A stretch of 64,000 bases of DNA from Promicromonosporaceae bacterium (GTDB lineage Bacteria > Actinomycetota > Actinomycetes > Actinomycetales > Cellulomonadaceae). This document shows positions 8,657-17,339 of the stretch, piece by piece. Within the stretch, counting starts at the first letter, position 1; every line of letters starts with the position of its first letter. Under the pieces are notes generated by a model that worked only from the letters and a program-made list of their open reading frames with translations, had not been told where the DNA came from and ran no database searches. Location of the stretch: the NCBI GenBank assembly GCA_009783295.1, contig WRHK01000010.1, positions 17,793-81,792 of the forward strand, given 5' to 3'. The position numbers and the translations under genes were made by a program.

Positions 8657-8694
8657 AGGGCCCGGACCTGCGCCGACGCGCAGGCCCGGACCCT
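8657..8694 (-). terminator. Hairpin terminator downstream of lpdA
   Basis: AGGGTCCGGGCCTGCGC pairs with GCGCAGGTCCGGGCCCT (two imperfect positions) over a four-base loop, right after the lpdA stop. It lacks a T-tract, which is common in high-GC actinobacteria. Confidence 0.65.
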
Positions 8695-8710
8695 CCGGCC
8701 TGAGAGCTTC

Positions 8711-10114
8711 TCAGAAGTTGATCATGTGCCCCGCGATGCCGTGGATGGCCTCCTGGATGGCCTCCGACAGCGTCGGGTGGGTGTGCACGTTGCGGGCGAC
8801 CTCGTCGGCCGTGAGATCCCACTTGGCGGCGAGCGTGAGCTCGGGCAGCATCTCGGAGACGTCCGGACCGATCATGTGGGCGCCGAGCAGCTCGTTGTAC
8901 TTGGCGTCGGCGACGATCTTGACGAAGCCCGTCGGGTCGCCGAGGCCGTGCGCCTTGCCGTTGGCCATGAACGGGAAGCTCGCGACCTTGACGTCGTAGC
9001 CCTCGTCCTTGGCCTGCTGCTCGGTGAGGCCGAACGACGCGACCTGCGGGGAGCAGAACGTGGCGCGCGGCATCATGCGGTAGTCGCCGAGGGTCATGGT
9101 CTCGGCGCCGGCGATGGTCTCGGCGGCGACGACGCCCTGGGCCTCGGCCACGTGGGCGAGCATGAGCTTGGCGGTGACGTCGCCGATGGCGTAGACGCCC
9201 GGCACGTTGGTGCGCATGTGGTCGTCGATGGCGATGGCGCCGCGCTCCGTGAGGGCCACGCCGGTGTTCTCGAGCCCGTACCCGGAGACGTTGGGGGCGA
9301 AGCCGACGGCGCTGAGCACCTTGTCGACCACGATCTCGCCCGGCTTGTCGTCCTTGACGCCCTTGTAGCTGACGGTGACGGAGCCGCCGTTGTCCTTGAT
9401 CGTCTGGACGGCGGTCGACGTCAGGATGGTGATGCCGAGCTTCTTGTACTGCTTGGCGATCTCCTTGGAGACGTCGGCGTCCTCGTTCGGCAGGGCACGG
9501 TCGAGGAACTCGATGATCGTGACGTCCACGCCGTAGTTCTTGAGGACGTAGCCGAACTCCATGCCGATGGCGCCGGCACCGACGATGGCGATCGACTTCG
9601 GCAGGTCACGGGTCATGATCTGCGACTCGTAGGTCACCACGTTGTCGGACAGCTCGACGCCCGGCAGCAGGCGGACGGCGGAGCCGGTCGCGATGATCAC
9701 GTTGTCCGCGGTGACGGTCTCGGTCGTGCCGTTGCTCAGCGCGACCTGGATCGTCTTGGCGTCCACGAACGTGCCCCGGCCGTCGTACTCCGTGATCTTG
9801 TTCTTCTTCATCAGGAAGTGGACGCCCTTGACGCGGCCGTCGGCCACCTCGCGCGAACGGTCCCACGCGCGGCCGAAGTCGAAGCTGACCTCGCCGGACA
9901 TCCCGAAGAAGTCCTTCTGCGTGTGGAAGATGTGGGCCAGCTCCGCGTTGCGCAGGAGAGCCTTCGACGGGATGCAGCCCACGTTGAGGCAGACACCACC
10001 CCAGTACTTCTCCTCGATCACCGCAACGGACTTGCCGAGCTGAGCAGCACGGATGGCGGCGACGTAGCCACCAGGTCCGGCCCCGAGGAGGACGACGTCA
10101 TAGTGAGAAGCCAT
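8711..10114 (-). CDS. lpdA: Dihydrolipoyl dehydrogenase (E3)
   Basis: FAD enzyme that re-oxidises dihydrolipoamide of 2-oxoacid dehydrogenases and the glycine cleavage system. The 467-aa length is usual. GAGPGG at residues 11-16 binds FAD; the redox pair is C42/C47 in [14 protein letters not shown] second Rossmann motif ([11 protein letters not shown]) binds NAD, and the C-terminus holds the HTHPTLSE active-site His/Glu. The start follows TAGGCT by six bases, so the mRNA is probably leaderless. It is transcribed divergently from a flavin oxidoreductase. A lipoate ligase is encoded about 29 kb away in the same window. Confidence 0.97.
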   Translation of the reverse strand: MASHYDVVLLGAGPGGYVAAIRAAQLGKSVAVIEEKYWGGVCLNVGCIPSKALLRNAELAHIFHTQKDFFGMSGEVSFDFGRAWDRSREVADGRVKGVHFLMKKNKITEYDGRGTFVDAKTIQVALSNGTTETVTADNVIIATGSAVRLLPGVELSDNVVTYESQIMTRDLPKSIAIVGAGAIGMEFGYVLKNYGVDVTIIEFLDRALPNEDADVSKEIAKQYKKLGITILTSTAVQTIKDNGGSVTVSYKGVKDDKPGEIVVDKVLSAVGFAPNVSGYGLENTGVALTERGAIAIDDHMRTNVPGVYAIGDVTAKLMLAHVAEAQGVVAAETIAGAETMTLGDYRMMPRATFCSPQVASFGLTEQQAKDEGYDVKVASFPFMANGKAHGLGDPTGFVKIVADAKYNELLGAHMIGPDVSEMLPELTLAAKWDLTADEVARNVHTHPTLSEAIQEAIHGIAGHMINF

Positions 10115-10120
10115 GGCGCA

Positions 10121-10126
10121 AGCCTA
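10121..10126 (-). promoter_or_regulatory. Leaderless-type -10 box of lpdA
   Basis: TAGGCT followed by six bases (TGCGCC) and then the ATG. Confidence 0.6.
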
Positions 10127-10174
10127 TGGCTCCGCGCCACAGATGCTGACGCGACGTGTGTCACAGCCTGAACC

Positions 10175-10180
10175 TAGGTT
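10175..10180 (+). promoter_or_regulatory. Leaderless-type -10 box of the LLM oxidoreductase gene
   Basis: TAGGTT, then GGGTCC, then the ATG at 10187. No Shine-Dalgarno is present. Confidence 0.6.
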
Positions 10181-10186
10181 GGGTCC

Positions 10187-11050
10187 ATGAGGATCGGGCT
10201 GGTGGGTTCGTACGGTTCGCCGCGCCAGATGGTGGCGCTCGCACGTGAGGCGGAGCAGCACGGCTGGGACGGTTTCTTCACGTGGGACGGCGTCAGCCTG
10301 GACGAGCCAGGCATGGACACGGTCCCCACCTACGACCCGTTCTCCATCCTCGCCGCGGTCGCGACCGTCACCGAGCGCCTGACGCTCGGCGCGATGGTGT
10401 TCGCTCCCCCGCGCCACCGCCCGTGGGAGCTCGCCCAGCGCGCGCTCACGGTCGACCATCTGTCCGGCGGCCGCCTGGTGCTCCCGGTGGGCGTCGGCGT
10501 CCCGGTGGACCGCGCGTTCACGTCGGTCCACGGCCAGCCGACGGCGCTGCGTGACCGCGCTGAGCTGCTCGACGACGTGCTCGGCTGGCTCGAGCGCGCG
10601 TGGTCCGGCGAGGAGTTCTCCTACGAGGGCGAGCACGTGTCCACGGGCCCGTTCCGCTTCCCGGAGCGCCCGGTCAACGGCCACATCCCCGTGTGGCCGG
10701 TCGCGGTGTGGGACGCCGCGAGGCCGCCGCTGCGCTCGCTGCGCCGCGCGCTGCGCTGGGACGGCGTGGTGCCGCAGGTGCGCGCGGCGAACCCGGAGGA
10801 GGCCGAGGCCGGCCCCGAGCACATCGCGCAGCTGGTCGCCTGGCTCGCGTCACACCGCGCCCCGGAGGCCGCCCCGCTCGAGGTGGTGATCCAGGGCCGC
10901 CTGTCCCCCGACGACGGCGAGGCGCGCGAGCAGCTCGCCGCCGCGGCACAGGCGGGCGCGACGTGGTGGGTCGAGAGCTGGTGGGACCCGGCGACGGTAA
11001 CGGCGGAGCACCTGCTCACACTGGCCCGACGCAGGCTCCCCAGGCCGTGA
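10187..11050 (+). CDS. LLM-class flavin-dependent oxidoreductase (luciferase-like)
   Basis: A 287-aa TIM-barrel protein of the bacterial luciferase-like/F420-dependent group: MRIGLVGSYGSPRQMVALAREAE at the N-terminus, WDGFFTWDGV, and TLGAMVFAPPRHRPWELAQ, then HLSGGRLVLPVGVG. The substrate and the cofactor (FMN or F420) cannot be told from sequence. It starts six bases after TAGGTT, so the mRNA is likely leaderless. It is monocistronic, divergent from lpdA and convergent with leuD; a long palindromic repeat lies just after its stop and may serve as a terminator for both. Confidence 0.85.
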   Translation: MRIGLVGSYGSPRQMVALAREAEQHGWDGFFTWDGVSLDEPGMDTVPTYDPFSILAAVATVTERLTLGAMVFAPPRHRPWELAQRALTVDHLSGGRLVLPVGVGVPVDRAFTSVHGQPTALRDRAELLDDVLGWLERAWSGEEFSYEGEHVSTGPFRFPERPVNGHIPVWPVAVWDAARPPLRSLRRALRWDGVVPQVRAANPEEAEAGPEHIAQLVAWLASHRAPEAAPLEVVIQGRLSPDDGEAREQLAAAAQAGATWWVESWWDPATVTAEHLLTLARRRLPRP

Positions 11051-11066
11051 GAGGCGGCAGCGAAAA

Positions 11067-11142
11067 GCGGCCGGGTCGAGGCTCCGTGCTCGGGTCGAGG
11101 GCTTGAACCCTCGACCCGATCCGGAAACCTCGACCCGGCCGC
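11067..11142. repeat. Long palindromic intergenic repeat, copy 1
   Basis: 76 bp between two convergent stops. The outer arms GCGGCCGGGTCGAGG / CCTCGACCCGGCCGC are perfect over 15 bp. The inner arms TCGGGTCGAGGG / CCCTCGACCCGA are perfect over 12 bp around a six-base loop. The spacers also contain tccg/cgga. Two related copies lie at 20633 and 21747. It may act here as a bidirectional terminator; similarity between copies suggests a REP-like element. Confidence 0.85.
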
Positions 11143-11158
11143 CGCCGTCAGGCAACCG

Positions 11159-11800
11159 TCAGGCGTCGACCGGGCGTGCCGGCTCGATCGGCACGGTCGG
11201 CAGGTGCTTCGCCGGCAGGGTCTTGGGGCGCCACGCCTCGCGCTTCGCCTCGAACTCCGTGATGGCCCCCTCGTTCTGGAGGGTCAGGCCGATGTCGTCG
11301 AGGCCCTCCATGAGGCGCCAGCGGGTGTAGTCGTCGATCTGGAACGGCACGGTGATGTCGTCCGCGTGCACGGTGCGGTTCTCGAGGTCGACGGTCACCT
11401 CGGTGCCTGGCTTGGTCTCGAGGATCTTCCACAGGAGCTCGATGTCCTCCTGCGCGACGACGCCCGCGACGAGGCCCTGCTTGCCCGAGTTGCCGCGGAA
11501 GATGTCCGCGAAGCGCGAGGCGAGCACCACCTTGAAGCCGTAGTCCTTGAGCGCCCAGACGGCGTGCTCACGCGACGAGCCGGTGCCGAAGTCCGGGCCC
11601 GCGACCAGCACGGAACCGGTCTTGTACGCGTCCTGGTTCAGCACGAACGACGCGTCGCCGCGCCACGCGGCGAACAGCGCGTCCTCGAAGCCCGTGCGGG
11701 TGATCCGCTTGAGGTAGACGGCGGGGATGATCTGGTCGGTGTCGACGTTGCTGCGGCGCAGCGGCACCCCGACGCCGGTGTGGACGGTGAACTTCTCCAT
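11159..11800 (-). CDS. leuD: 3-isopropylmalate dehydratase small subunit
   Basis: Swivelling-domain subunit that pairs with LeuC to isomerise 2-isopropylmalate in leucine synthesis, and citramalate in the cimA route to isoleucine. The 213-aa protein has typical motifs: [35 protein letters not shown] and [14 protein letters not shown]. The ATG at 11800 has GGAAGC upstream; the longer ORF-track version is an artefact reading into leuC. It is 17 bases downstream of leuC in the same operon. Confidence 0.96.
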   Translation of the reverse strand: MEKFTVHTGVGVPLRRSNVDTDQIIPAVYLKRITRTGFEDALFAAWRGDASFVLNQDAYKTGSVLVAGPDFGTGSSREHAVWALKDYGFKVVLASRFADIFRGNSGKQGLVAGVVAQEDIELLWKILETKPGTEVTVDLENRTVHADDITVPFQIDDYTRWRLMEGLDDIGLTLQNEGAITEFEAKREAWRPKTLPAKHLPTVPIEPARPVDA

Positions 11801-11817
11801 GAGTCTCTGCTTCCGGG

Positions 11818-13293
11818 TCAGACGAGCGAGGGGGCGGCGAGCGGGGCGAGCGGCGTGCCGTCGAACGTCGTCAGGTCGACGTCGCCGGGCAGGTCGAGGT
11901 CGCTCAGCGAGGACAGCGTGCCGCGCACGGCCGTGGCCGCCGCGACGAGCGGCGACACCAGGTGGGTGCGGCCGCCCTTGCCCTGGCGCCCCTCGAAGTT
12001 GCGGTTCGACGTCGACGCCGAGCGCTCCCCCGGCGCGAGCTGGTCGGGGTTCATGCCCAGGCACATCGAGCAGCCGGCGTTGCGCCACTCCGCACCGAAG
12101 TCGAGGAAGATCTTGTCGAGGCCCTCGGCCTCGGCCTGCAGGCGCACGCGCGCCGACGCCGGCACCACGAGCACGCGGACCGACTCGGCCTTCTTGCGGC
12201 CGTTGAGCACCTTGGCGACCGAGCGCAGGTCCTCGATGCGGCCGTTGGTGCACGAGCCGATGAACACCGTGTCCACCTTGACGTCGCGCAGCGGCACGCC
12301 GGGCTCCAGGCCCATGTACTCGAGGGCGCGCTCGGCGGCGACGCGCTCGTTGGCGTCCGCGATCTCGGACGGCACGGGCACGTTGGCCGACAGGGGCAGG
12401 CCCTGGCCGGGGTTGGTGCCCCAGGTGACGAAGGGCTCGAGGTCGGCGGCGTGGAGCACGACCTCGGCGTCGAACGTGGCGTCGTCGTCGGACTTGAGCG
12501 TGGACCAGTACTCGACGGCGGCGTCCCAGTCGGCGCCCTCGGGGGCGTGCGGGCGGCCCTTGAGGTACTCGAACGTGGTCTCGTCCGGCGCGATCATGCC
12601 GGCGCGGGCGCCGGCCTCGATCGACATGTTGCAGATGGTCATCCGGGCCTCCATGGAGAGCTTCCGGATGGCCTCGCCGCGGTACTCGAGCACGTAGCCC
12701 TGGCCACCGCCGGTGCCGATCTTGGCGATGATCGCCAGGATGATGTCCTTCGACGTCGTGCCCGGGGGCAGGTCGCCGTCGACCGTGATGGCCATGGTCT
12801 TGAACGGCTGCAGCGGCAGCGTCTGCGTGGCGAGCACGTGCTCGACCTCGGAGGTGCCGATGCCGAACGCGAGGCCGCCGAAGGCGCCGTGCGTCGACGT
12901 GTGCGAGTCGCCGCAGACGACGGTGAGGCCCGGCATGGTCAGGCCGAGCTGCGGTCCCACCTGGTGGACGATGCCCTGGTCGGAGTCGCCCAGCGAGTGG
13001 ATGCGGACGCCGAACTCCTTGGCGTTCTTGCGCAGCTGGTCGATCTGCGTGCGGCTGGTGAGGTCCGCGATCGGCAGGTCGATGTCGAGCGTCGGGGTGT
13101 TGTGGTCCTCGGTGGCGATCGTCAGGTCCGGACGGCGGACGGGACGGCCGGCCAGACGGAGGCCCTCGAATGCCTGCGGGCTCGTGACCTCGTGAAGGAG
13201 GTGCAGGTCGATGTAGAGGAGGTCCGGCTCTCCGTTCGAGCCGTGGCGCACGAGGTGTGCGTCCCAGACCTTCTCTGCCAGGGTGCCGGCCAT
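11818..13293 (-). CDS. leuC: 3-isopropylmalate dehydratase large subunit
   Basis: Aconitase-family [4Fe-4S] subunit of isopropylmalate isomerase, also able to serve citramalate. The 491-aa protein shows [25 protein letters not shown], and the cluster cysteines in IGSCTNGR and [15 protein letters not shown] 13293 was chosen because AAGGG lies about nine bases upstream; GTG 13299 would leave only three. It is transcribed divergently from an IclR regulator. A 27-bp imperfect palindrome sits between them, as in NdgR/LtbR-controlled leuCD of other actinobacteria. Confidence 0.96.
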   Translation of the reverse strand: MAGTLAEKVWDAHLVRHGSNGEPDLLYIDLHLLHEVTSPQAFEGLRLAGRPVRRPDLTIATEDHNTPTLDIDLPIADLTSRTQIDQLRKNAKEFGVRIHSLGDSDQGIVHQVGPQLGLTMPGLTVVCGDSHTSTHGAFGGLAFGIGTSEVEHVLATQTLPLQPFKTMAITVDGDLPPGTTSKDIILAIIAKIGTGGGQGYVLEYRGEAIRKLSMEARMTICNMSIEAGARAGMIAPDETTFEYLKGRPHAPEGADWDAAVEYWSTLKSDDDATFDAEVVLHAADLEPFVTWGTNPGQGLPLSANVPVPSEIADANERVAAERALEYMGLEPGVPLRDVKVDTVFIGSCTNGRIEDLRSVAKVLNGRKKAESVRVLVVPASARVRLQAEAEGLDKIFLDFGAEWRNAGCSMCLGMNPDQLAPGERSASTSNRNFEGRQGKGGRTHLVSPLVAAATAVRGTLSSLSDLDLPGDVDLTTFDGTPLAPLAAPSLV

Positions 13294-13343
13294 ACTCACG
13301 ATCCCTTCTTGGGCCCCGTCCTCGGGGCTCGGTTACCTCGAAC

Positions 13344-13370
13344 TTGCAATCTCACGTGCCGAGACGGCAA
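13344..13370. promoter_or_regulatory. Palindromic operator between leuC and its IclR regulator
   Basis: TTGCAATCTC and GAGACGGCAA match as inverted repeats at 8 of 10 positions around ACGTGCC. The right end overlaps CAATAT, a candidate -10 six bases before the regulator ATG. This position fits repression of both genes by the regulator itself. Confidence 0.55.
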
Positions 13371-13379
13371 TATCGCCCT

Positions 13380-14099
13380 ATGGACGATACTAGCGGAGTC
13401 GGCGTACTTGACAAGGCCGCGTCCGTGCTCGGCGCTCTGGAGTCGGGTCCGGCAACTTTGGCCCAGCTCGTGGGCTCCACCGGCCTCGCACGGCCGACCG
13501 CCCACCGCCTCGCCGTGGCGCTCGAGCACCACCGTCTCGTAGCCCGGGACATGCAGGGCAGGTTCATCCTCGGACCGCGCCTCAACGAGCTTGCCACGGC
13601 CGCCGGCGAGGACCGCCTCCTCGCGGCCGCAAACCCCGTGCTGATCGCCCTGCGCGACCACACCGGGGAGAGCGCGCAGCTGTACCGCCGCCAGGGCGAC
13701 CACCGCGTGTGCGTCGCCGCCGCCGAGCGGCCCGTCGGCCTGCGCGACTCGATCCCGGTCGGCGCCACGCTCACGATGCACGCCGGCTCGGCCGCCCAGA
13801 TCCTGCTCGCCTGGGAGGAGCCCGACCGCCTGCACCGCGGCCTTCGCGACGCCGTCTTCACGGCCACGATCCTGTCCGGCGTGCGCCGGCGCGGGTGGGC
13901 GCAGTCCGTCTCGGAGCGGGAGCTCGGCGTCGCTTCGGTCTCGGCCCCCGTCCGCGGGCCGTCCGGGAAGGTCGTCGCCGCCGTGTCGGTGTCGGGCCCG
14001 GTGGAGCGCCTCACGCGCCAGCCCGGCCGCCTGCACTCCGCGGCCGTCGTCGCCGCCGCCAACCGGCTCACCGAGGTGCTGCGGCGCGCCGGGGAATGA
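13380..14099 (+). CDS. IclR-family regulator of leuCD (NdgR/LtbR-like)
   Basis: A 239-aa DNA-binding protein. Residues 1-75 form a winged helix (LGALESGPATLAQLVGSTGL, RPTAHRLAVALEHHRLV). Residues about 80-235 are the IclR effector domain (IPVGATLTMHAGSAAQILLAW). ATG 13380 gives the normal family length; the ORF track extends upstream through the promoter. It is divergent from leuCD, the arrangement of Streptomyces NdgR and Corynebacterium LtbR, which control branched-chain amino acid genes. The regulon is inferred from that synteny. Confidence 0.9.
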   Translation: MDDTSGVGVLDKAASVLGALESGPATLAQLVGSTGLARPTAHRLAVALEHHRLVARDMQGRFILGPRLNELATAAGEDRLLAAANPVLIALRDHTGESAQLYRRQGDHRVCVAAAERPVGLRDSIPVGATLTMHAGSAAQILLAWEEPDRLHRGLRDAVFTATILSGVRRRGWAQSVSERELGVASVSAPVRGPSGKVVAAVSVSGPVERLTRQPGRLHSAAVVAAANRLTEVLRRAGE

Positions 14100-14181
14100 T
14101 CCCGGCGTTGTCCCCGCAGGTCACTACGCTGCGGGGACAGGTGCGACCGTCGCGCCGTTACCGACCTGCGTGAGGACCCGG

Positions 14182-14349
14182 ATGCCTGCCAAGGTGAAGA
14201 CCGCTTTCGTCTGGCTCGTCGTGATCTTCCTGGTCTATGCGATCGTCCAGAGCCCAGACCGGGCGGCCGAGATCGTCAAGGCGCTCGCCGACGTCATCGT
14301 CAACGCCTTCACGAGCATCGGCCAGTTCTTCGGCAACCTGCTGAGCTGA
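14182..14349 (+). CDS. Small single-pass membrane protein, 55 aa
   Basis: Below the ORF-track size cut-off. It opens with MPAKVKTAF and one hydrophobic helix (FVWLVVIFLVYAIV), followed by an amphipathic segment (AAEIVKALADVIVNAF) ending IGQFFGNLLS. TGAGGA lies a few bases before the ATG. The stop is four bases before the PH-domain gene, so the two are probably co-translated. Function unknown; the tail looks membrane-associating. Confidence 0.75.
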   Translation: MPAKVKTAFVWLVVIFLVYAIVQSPDRAAEIVKALADVIVNAFTSIGQFFGNLLS

Positions 14350-14353
14350 CGCC

Positions 14354-15139
14354 GTGCTGCCCGAGCCGCGCCCGAGCGTCCGAGGCAACCACGACCTGAG
14401 CCGCTACATCCTGCCTACGGAGCGGGTCGTGGTGGCCACGCGCCGCCACCGTGCTGCGCTGCTCGAGCCTGCCGTGACGGCCGTCCTCGTGTTCCTCCTG
14501 ATCGGCGCGATCGTCGCCGTCGTCCCGGCGTCCGCGAAGGACGCCGCGGGCTGGCTCTGGGTGCTCTGGGTCGCCGCGCTCGTGCGGTTCCTGTTCCGGT
14601 GGGTCGAGTGGCGTCACGAGTGGTTCGTGTCCACCGACAAGCGGCTGCTGCTGCTGTACGGCCTGGTGATCCACAAGGTCGCGATGATGCCCCTCACCAA
14701 GGTGACCGACATGGGCTACACGCGCACGCCCCTGGGGCAGCTGCTCGGCTACGGCCGGTTCGTCATGGAGTCGGCGGGGCAGGACCAGGCGCTGCGGCAG
14801 ATCGACTACGTGCCGAGCCCCGACGAGACGTACCGCACGCTCTGCGCGGAGATCTTCCGCGCCCCCACCGGCGCCCGCCCACCGGCGCCCGAGGGCCCGC
14901 AGGCTCCCGGCGAGGTCGCCCCGGTCCCCGGCGGCCCGACGCGCCCGCCGGTCGTCATCGTGCCGGGCCGCGCAGGCACTCCGGAGCACCTGCCCTCGAC
15001 GCAGCCGATCCCCGTGGCCGGGTCGAAGCCGGCGCCCGTCCCCGTGGCGCCCGCCCCCGTGCCTGTGGAGCCCGCGACGCCGCCCTGGAAGCCGACGGAG
15101 TGGGTGCGGCCCGCTCCGTACGACCCGCACCCGCACTGA
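14354..15139 (+). CDS. Bacterial PH-domain (DUF304-like) membrane protein
   Basis: A 261-aa protein starting at GTG, four bases after the small membrane protein stop. Two membrane helices (LLEPAVTAVLVFLLIGAIVAVVP and AAGWLWVLWVAALVRFLF) precede a bPH2 domain (WRHEWFVSTDKRLLLLYGLVIHKVAMMPLTKVTDM, GYGRFVMESAGQDQALRQIDYV). From residue 170 to the end it is a long Pro/Ala-rich, probably disordered tail. The biological role of this family is not established. A strong hairpin ends the unit. Confidence 0.85.
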   Translation: MLPEPRPSVRGNHDLSRYILPTERVVVATRRHRAALLEPAVTAVLVFLLIGAIVAVVPASAKDAAGWLWVLWVAALVRFLFRWVEWRHEWFVSTDKRLLLLYGLVIHKVAMMPLTKVTDMGYTRTPLGQLLGYGRFVMESAGQDQALRQIDYVPSPDETYRTLCAEIFRAPTGARPPAPEGPQAPGEVAPVPGGPTRPPVVIVPGRAGTPEHLPSTQPIPVAGSKPAPVPVAPAPVPVEPATPPWKPTEWVRPAPYDPHPH

Positions 15140-15158
15140 GGCTGCCCCGGGAACGACA

Positions 15159-15186
15159 AAGGCCCGGTCCTGATGGACCGGGCCTT
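15159..15186 (+). terminator. Terminator after the PH-domain gene
   Basis: AAGGCCCGGTCC / GGACCGGGCCTT is a perfect 12-bp stem with loop TGAT. It also lies just beyond the 3' end of the leftward tRNA cluster and may stop both directions. Confidence 0.75.
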
Positions 15187-15194
15187 CTGCGATG

Positions 15195-15267
15195 TACCCC
15201 CAGCGGGATTTGAACCCGCGTTACCGCCGTGAGAGGGCGGCGTCCTAGGCCGCTAGACGATGGGGGC
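15195..15267 (-). tRNA. tRNA-Glu (anticodon CTC), copy 1
   Basis: A 73-nt cloverleaf: acceptor GCCCCCA / TGGGGGT (one G-U), anticodon stem CCGCC/GGCGG with loop CTCTCAC, T arm GCGGG-TTTGAAT-CCCGC, discriminator A. CCA is not encoded. Identical to the copy 32 bases upstream on the minus strand. Confidence 0.97.
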
Positions 15268-15298
15268 CTGTGACTTCCGTTCATGATGGAACGGTGCG

Positions 15299-15371
15299 TA
15301 CCCCCAGCGGGATTTGAACCCGCGTTACCGCCGTGAGAGGGCGGCGTCCTAGGCCGCTAGACGATGGGGGC
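15299..15371 (-). tRNA. tRNA-Glu (anticodon CTC), copy 2
   Basis: Identical in all 73 positions to the copy at 15195. The 31-base spacer between them is not repeated, so only the gene is duplicated. Middle gene of a Gln-Glu-Glu cluster read leftwards. Confidence 0.97.
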
Positions 15372-15390
15372 CGGGACTTGCTGTGCTGCG

Positions 15391-15462
15391 CTGGGGTACC
15401 AGGACTCGAACCTAGACTAAGTGAACCAGAATCACTCGTGCTGCCAATTACACCATACCCCA
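15391..15462 (-). tRNA. tRNA-Gln (anticodon CTG)
   Basis: A 72-nt cloverleaf: acceptor TGGGGTA/TACCCCA, discriminator G, anticodon stem AGTGA/TCACT with loop TTCTGGT. First gene of the cluster. gltX and gatCAB in this window fit indirect charging through Glu-tRNA(Gln). Confidence 0.96.
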
Positions 15463-15590
15463 TGGTGGTATCAGCCCCGGTGGTTTCCCTCAGGGCCAAC
15501 AGCCGAGAACACTACCCGACGCACGGCCGGTCCACCAAAACGGCCGAGGGGTGTCCTGTGTCACGCCCGGCGACCGGGCAGGATCGGACC

Positions 15591-16346
15591 ATGACCACGC
15601 CTGACCCGCACGATCACGCCACCCGCGCCGCCTCGTTCTCGCACGGCGCCGACGTCTACGCGGCCGTCCGGCCCACCTACCCGGACCCCGTCGTCGCGTA
15701 CCTGGTGCCGCCCGGCGCTCGCCGGGTGCTCGACCTCGGCGCCGGCACCGGCAAGCTCACGTCGTCGCTGGTCGCGCAGGGTCTGGACGTCGTCGCCGTC
15801 GACCCGTCGGAGCCCATGCTCGAGCAGCTGCGGGCCGCGCTCCCCGGGGTCGAGGCGCACGTCGGCACCGCCGAGAGCATCCCCCTGCCGGACGGGTCCG
15901 TGGACGCCGTCGTCGTCGGGCAGGCGTGGCACTGGTTCGACCATGCGGCAGCATCCGCCGAGATCGCGCGCGTGCTGCGCCACGGCGGCACGCTCGGCGT
16001 CGTGTGGAACGACCGCGACACGTCCGAGGACTGGGTCGCGCGGTTCGGCGAGATCCTGCACCGCGGCGACCGCCTCGAGCCGGTTGCCGACCACGTCACC
16101 CCCGTGCTCGGCCCGATCTACGACGACGTCGAGGAGGCGAGCTTCCGCTGGGCGGACGAGATCGCGACGGCGTCGCTGCGGCCCCTCGCCGGTTCCCGCA
16201 GCTTCCTGCTCACGCTGCCCGCGCAGGACCGCGACGCGCTCCTGGCGGCCGTCGACGAGCTCGTCGCCACCCACCCCGACCTCGCCGGCCGCGAGCGCGT
16301 CGCGCTGCCCTACGTCACGCACGCCTACCGCGCGCGGCTGCGCTGA
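15591..16346 (+). CDS. Class I SAM-dependent methyltransferase
   Basis: A 251-aa methyltransferase of the UbiE/methyltransferase-11 type. The SAM-binding loop is VLDLGAGTGKLTSSL at about residues 41-55, followed by VVAVDPSEPML and the IPLPDGSVDAVVVGQAWHWFD segment. ATG 15591 was chosen; the ORF-track start runs upstream through the tRNA region. The substrate is unknown. Its 3' end overlaps the 3' end of the convergent LysR gene by 22 bases. Confidence 0.88.
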   Translation: MTTPDPHDHATRAASFSHGADVYAAVRPTYPDPVVAYLVPPGARRVLDLGAGTGKLTSSLVAQGLDVVAVDPSEPMLEQLRAALPGVEAHVGTAESIPLPDGSVDAVVVGQAWHWFDHAAASAEIARVLRHGGTLGVVWNDRDTSEDWVARFGEILHRGDRLEPVADHVTPVLGPIYDDVEEASFRWADEIATASLRPLAGSRSFLLTLPAQDRDALLAAVDELVATHPDLAGRERVALPYVTHAYRARLR

Positions 16347-17269
16347 CCCGCGGTCGCGACCGCGGCGAGGCGTCGGGCCGACCCCGACAGGCTGGCGCCG
16401 TCCTTCCACACCATCCGGAGGCGGCGGCCCAGGTCGATCCCCTCGACCGGCACGCGGATCAGCGTGCCGCGCTCGACGGCGTCGGCCACGCTGAGCGCCG
16501 AGACCACGGTGACCGCTCCCCCGTGCACGACGGCGGACGTCAGCGCGACCGTGGAGCCCAGCGTGGGCAGGTGCGGGGGCAGCGCCTCGCCGACGCGCGC
16601 CAGGGCGGCCTCGAGGACGTCGCGGGTGCCCGACCCGGCCTCGCGGATCACCAGGCGCGCGCCGAGCAGCTCCGGCACGCCGACGGACCGCCTCCGGGCC
16701 CAGGGGTGACCGGGCGCGACGACGGCGACGAGCTCGTCGTCGGCCACCGTGCGGCTGCGCAGGCCGCGGCGCACGCCTGAGCTCTCGACGAAGCCCAGGT
16801 CGGCCTCGCCGGACAGCACCAGGTCCATGACCTCGCGGGAGTTGCGCACGGCCAGCTCGACGTCCGGCGAGGCGCCCCGAGCGGGCGACGCAGCGAGCTG
16901 GGCGAGCCAGCGCGGCGCCAGGTGCTCGGCCACCGTGAGGCTCGCGGCGACGCGCAGGCGTTCGTGCGCGGTGGTGCGCAGGGACGCCGTCGCGTCCTCG
17001 AAGCGTGTCGAGGCGTCGACGACGTCGGCCGCCCACGCCGCCACCACGCGGCCCGTCTCGGTCAGCGACGTGCCGCGGGACGAGCGGGCGAGCAGGTCCA
17101 GGCCCAGGCGTCGCTCCAGCGCGCGCAGGCCCGCCGACGCCGTCGGCTGCGCGACTCCGAGCGTGCGGGCCGCGGCGCTGATCGACCCGTGCTCGTCCAG
17201 GGCGACCAGCAGCTCGAGCAGCGCGAGCGTGGTGCGCTCCCCGCGCCGGACGCCTGACGGGTCGGTCAT
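16325..17269 (-). CDS. LysR-family transcriptional regulator next to YeiH-type transporter
   Basis: A 314-aa regulator. Residues about 15-75 are the LysR helix-turn-helix (LVALDEHGSISAAARTLGVAQPTASAGLRALERRLG). The rest is a periplasmic-binding-like effector domain (SGEADLGFVES, VAPGHPW, VIREAGSGTRDVLEAAL). It is divergent from a YeiH-family transporter, as in the known CysL/YeiE pairs, so it probably controls that gene. Its ATG and -10 box lie inside a perfect palindrome, pointing to autorepression. Confidence 0.92.
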   Translation of the reverse strand: MTDPSGVRRGERTTLALLELLVALDEHGSISAAARTLGVAQPTASAGLRALERRLGLDLLARSSRGTSLTETGRVVAAWAADVVDASTRFEDATASLRTTAHERLRVAASLTVAEHLAPRWLAQLAASPARGASPDVELAVRNSREVMDLVLSGEADLGFVESSGVRRGLRSRTVADDELVAVVAPGHPWARRRSVGVPELLGARLVIREAGSGTRDVLEAALARVGEALPPHLPTLGSTVALTSAVVHGGAVTVVSALSVADAVERGTLIRVPVEGIDLGRRLRMVWKDGASLSGSARRLAAVATAGQRSRAR

Positions 17270-17283
17270 AGAGTCACTCTATG
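17267..17283. promoter_or_regulatory. LysR operator covering its own -10 and start codon
   Basis: CATAGAG-TCA-CTCTATG is a perfect 17-bp palindrome and contains TAGAGTCACTCTA, which fits the LysR T-N11-A rule. The minus strand reads TAGAGT (-10), six bases, then the LysR ATG, all within or touching the palindrome. The transporter start is 57 bases away. Confidence 0.7.
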
Positions 17284-17339
17284 GTTCCATCCGGGACTCG
17301 GCCTGGTGCGCGGCGCTCGCCGCACGTCACGCTCTCCGG

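Noticed and set aside
15195-15371. Two identical 73-bp units 104 bp apart, considered as a mobile-element direct repeat or attachment-site duplication
   Set aside because: Each unit is a complete tRNA-Glu gene. The spacer is not repeated and no integrase is present, so this is ordinary tandem gene duplication.
16325-16346. Frameshift suspected from the overlap of the methyltransferase and LysR genes
   Set aside because: The genes are convergent and both end normally; a 22-base 3' overlap is unremarkable.
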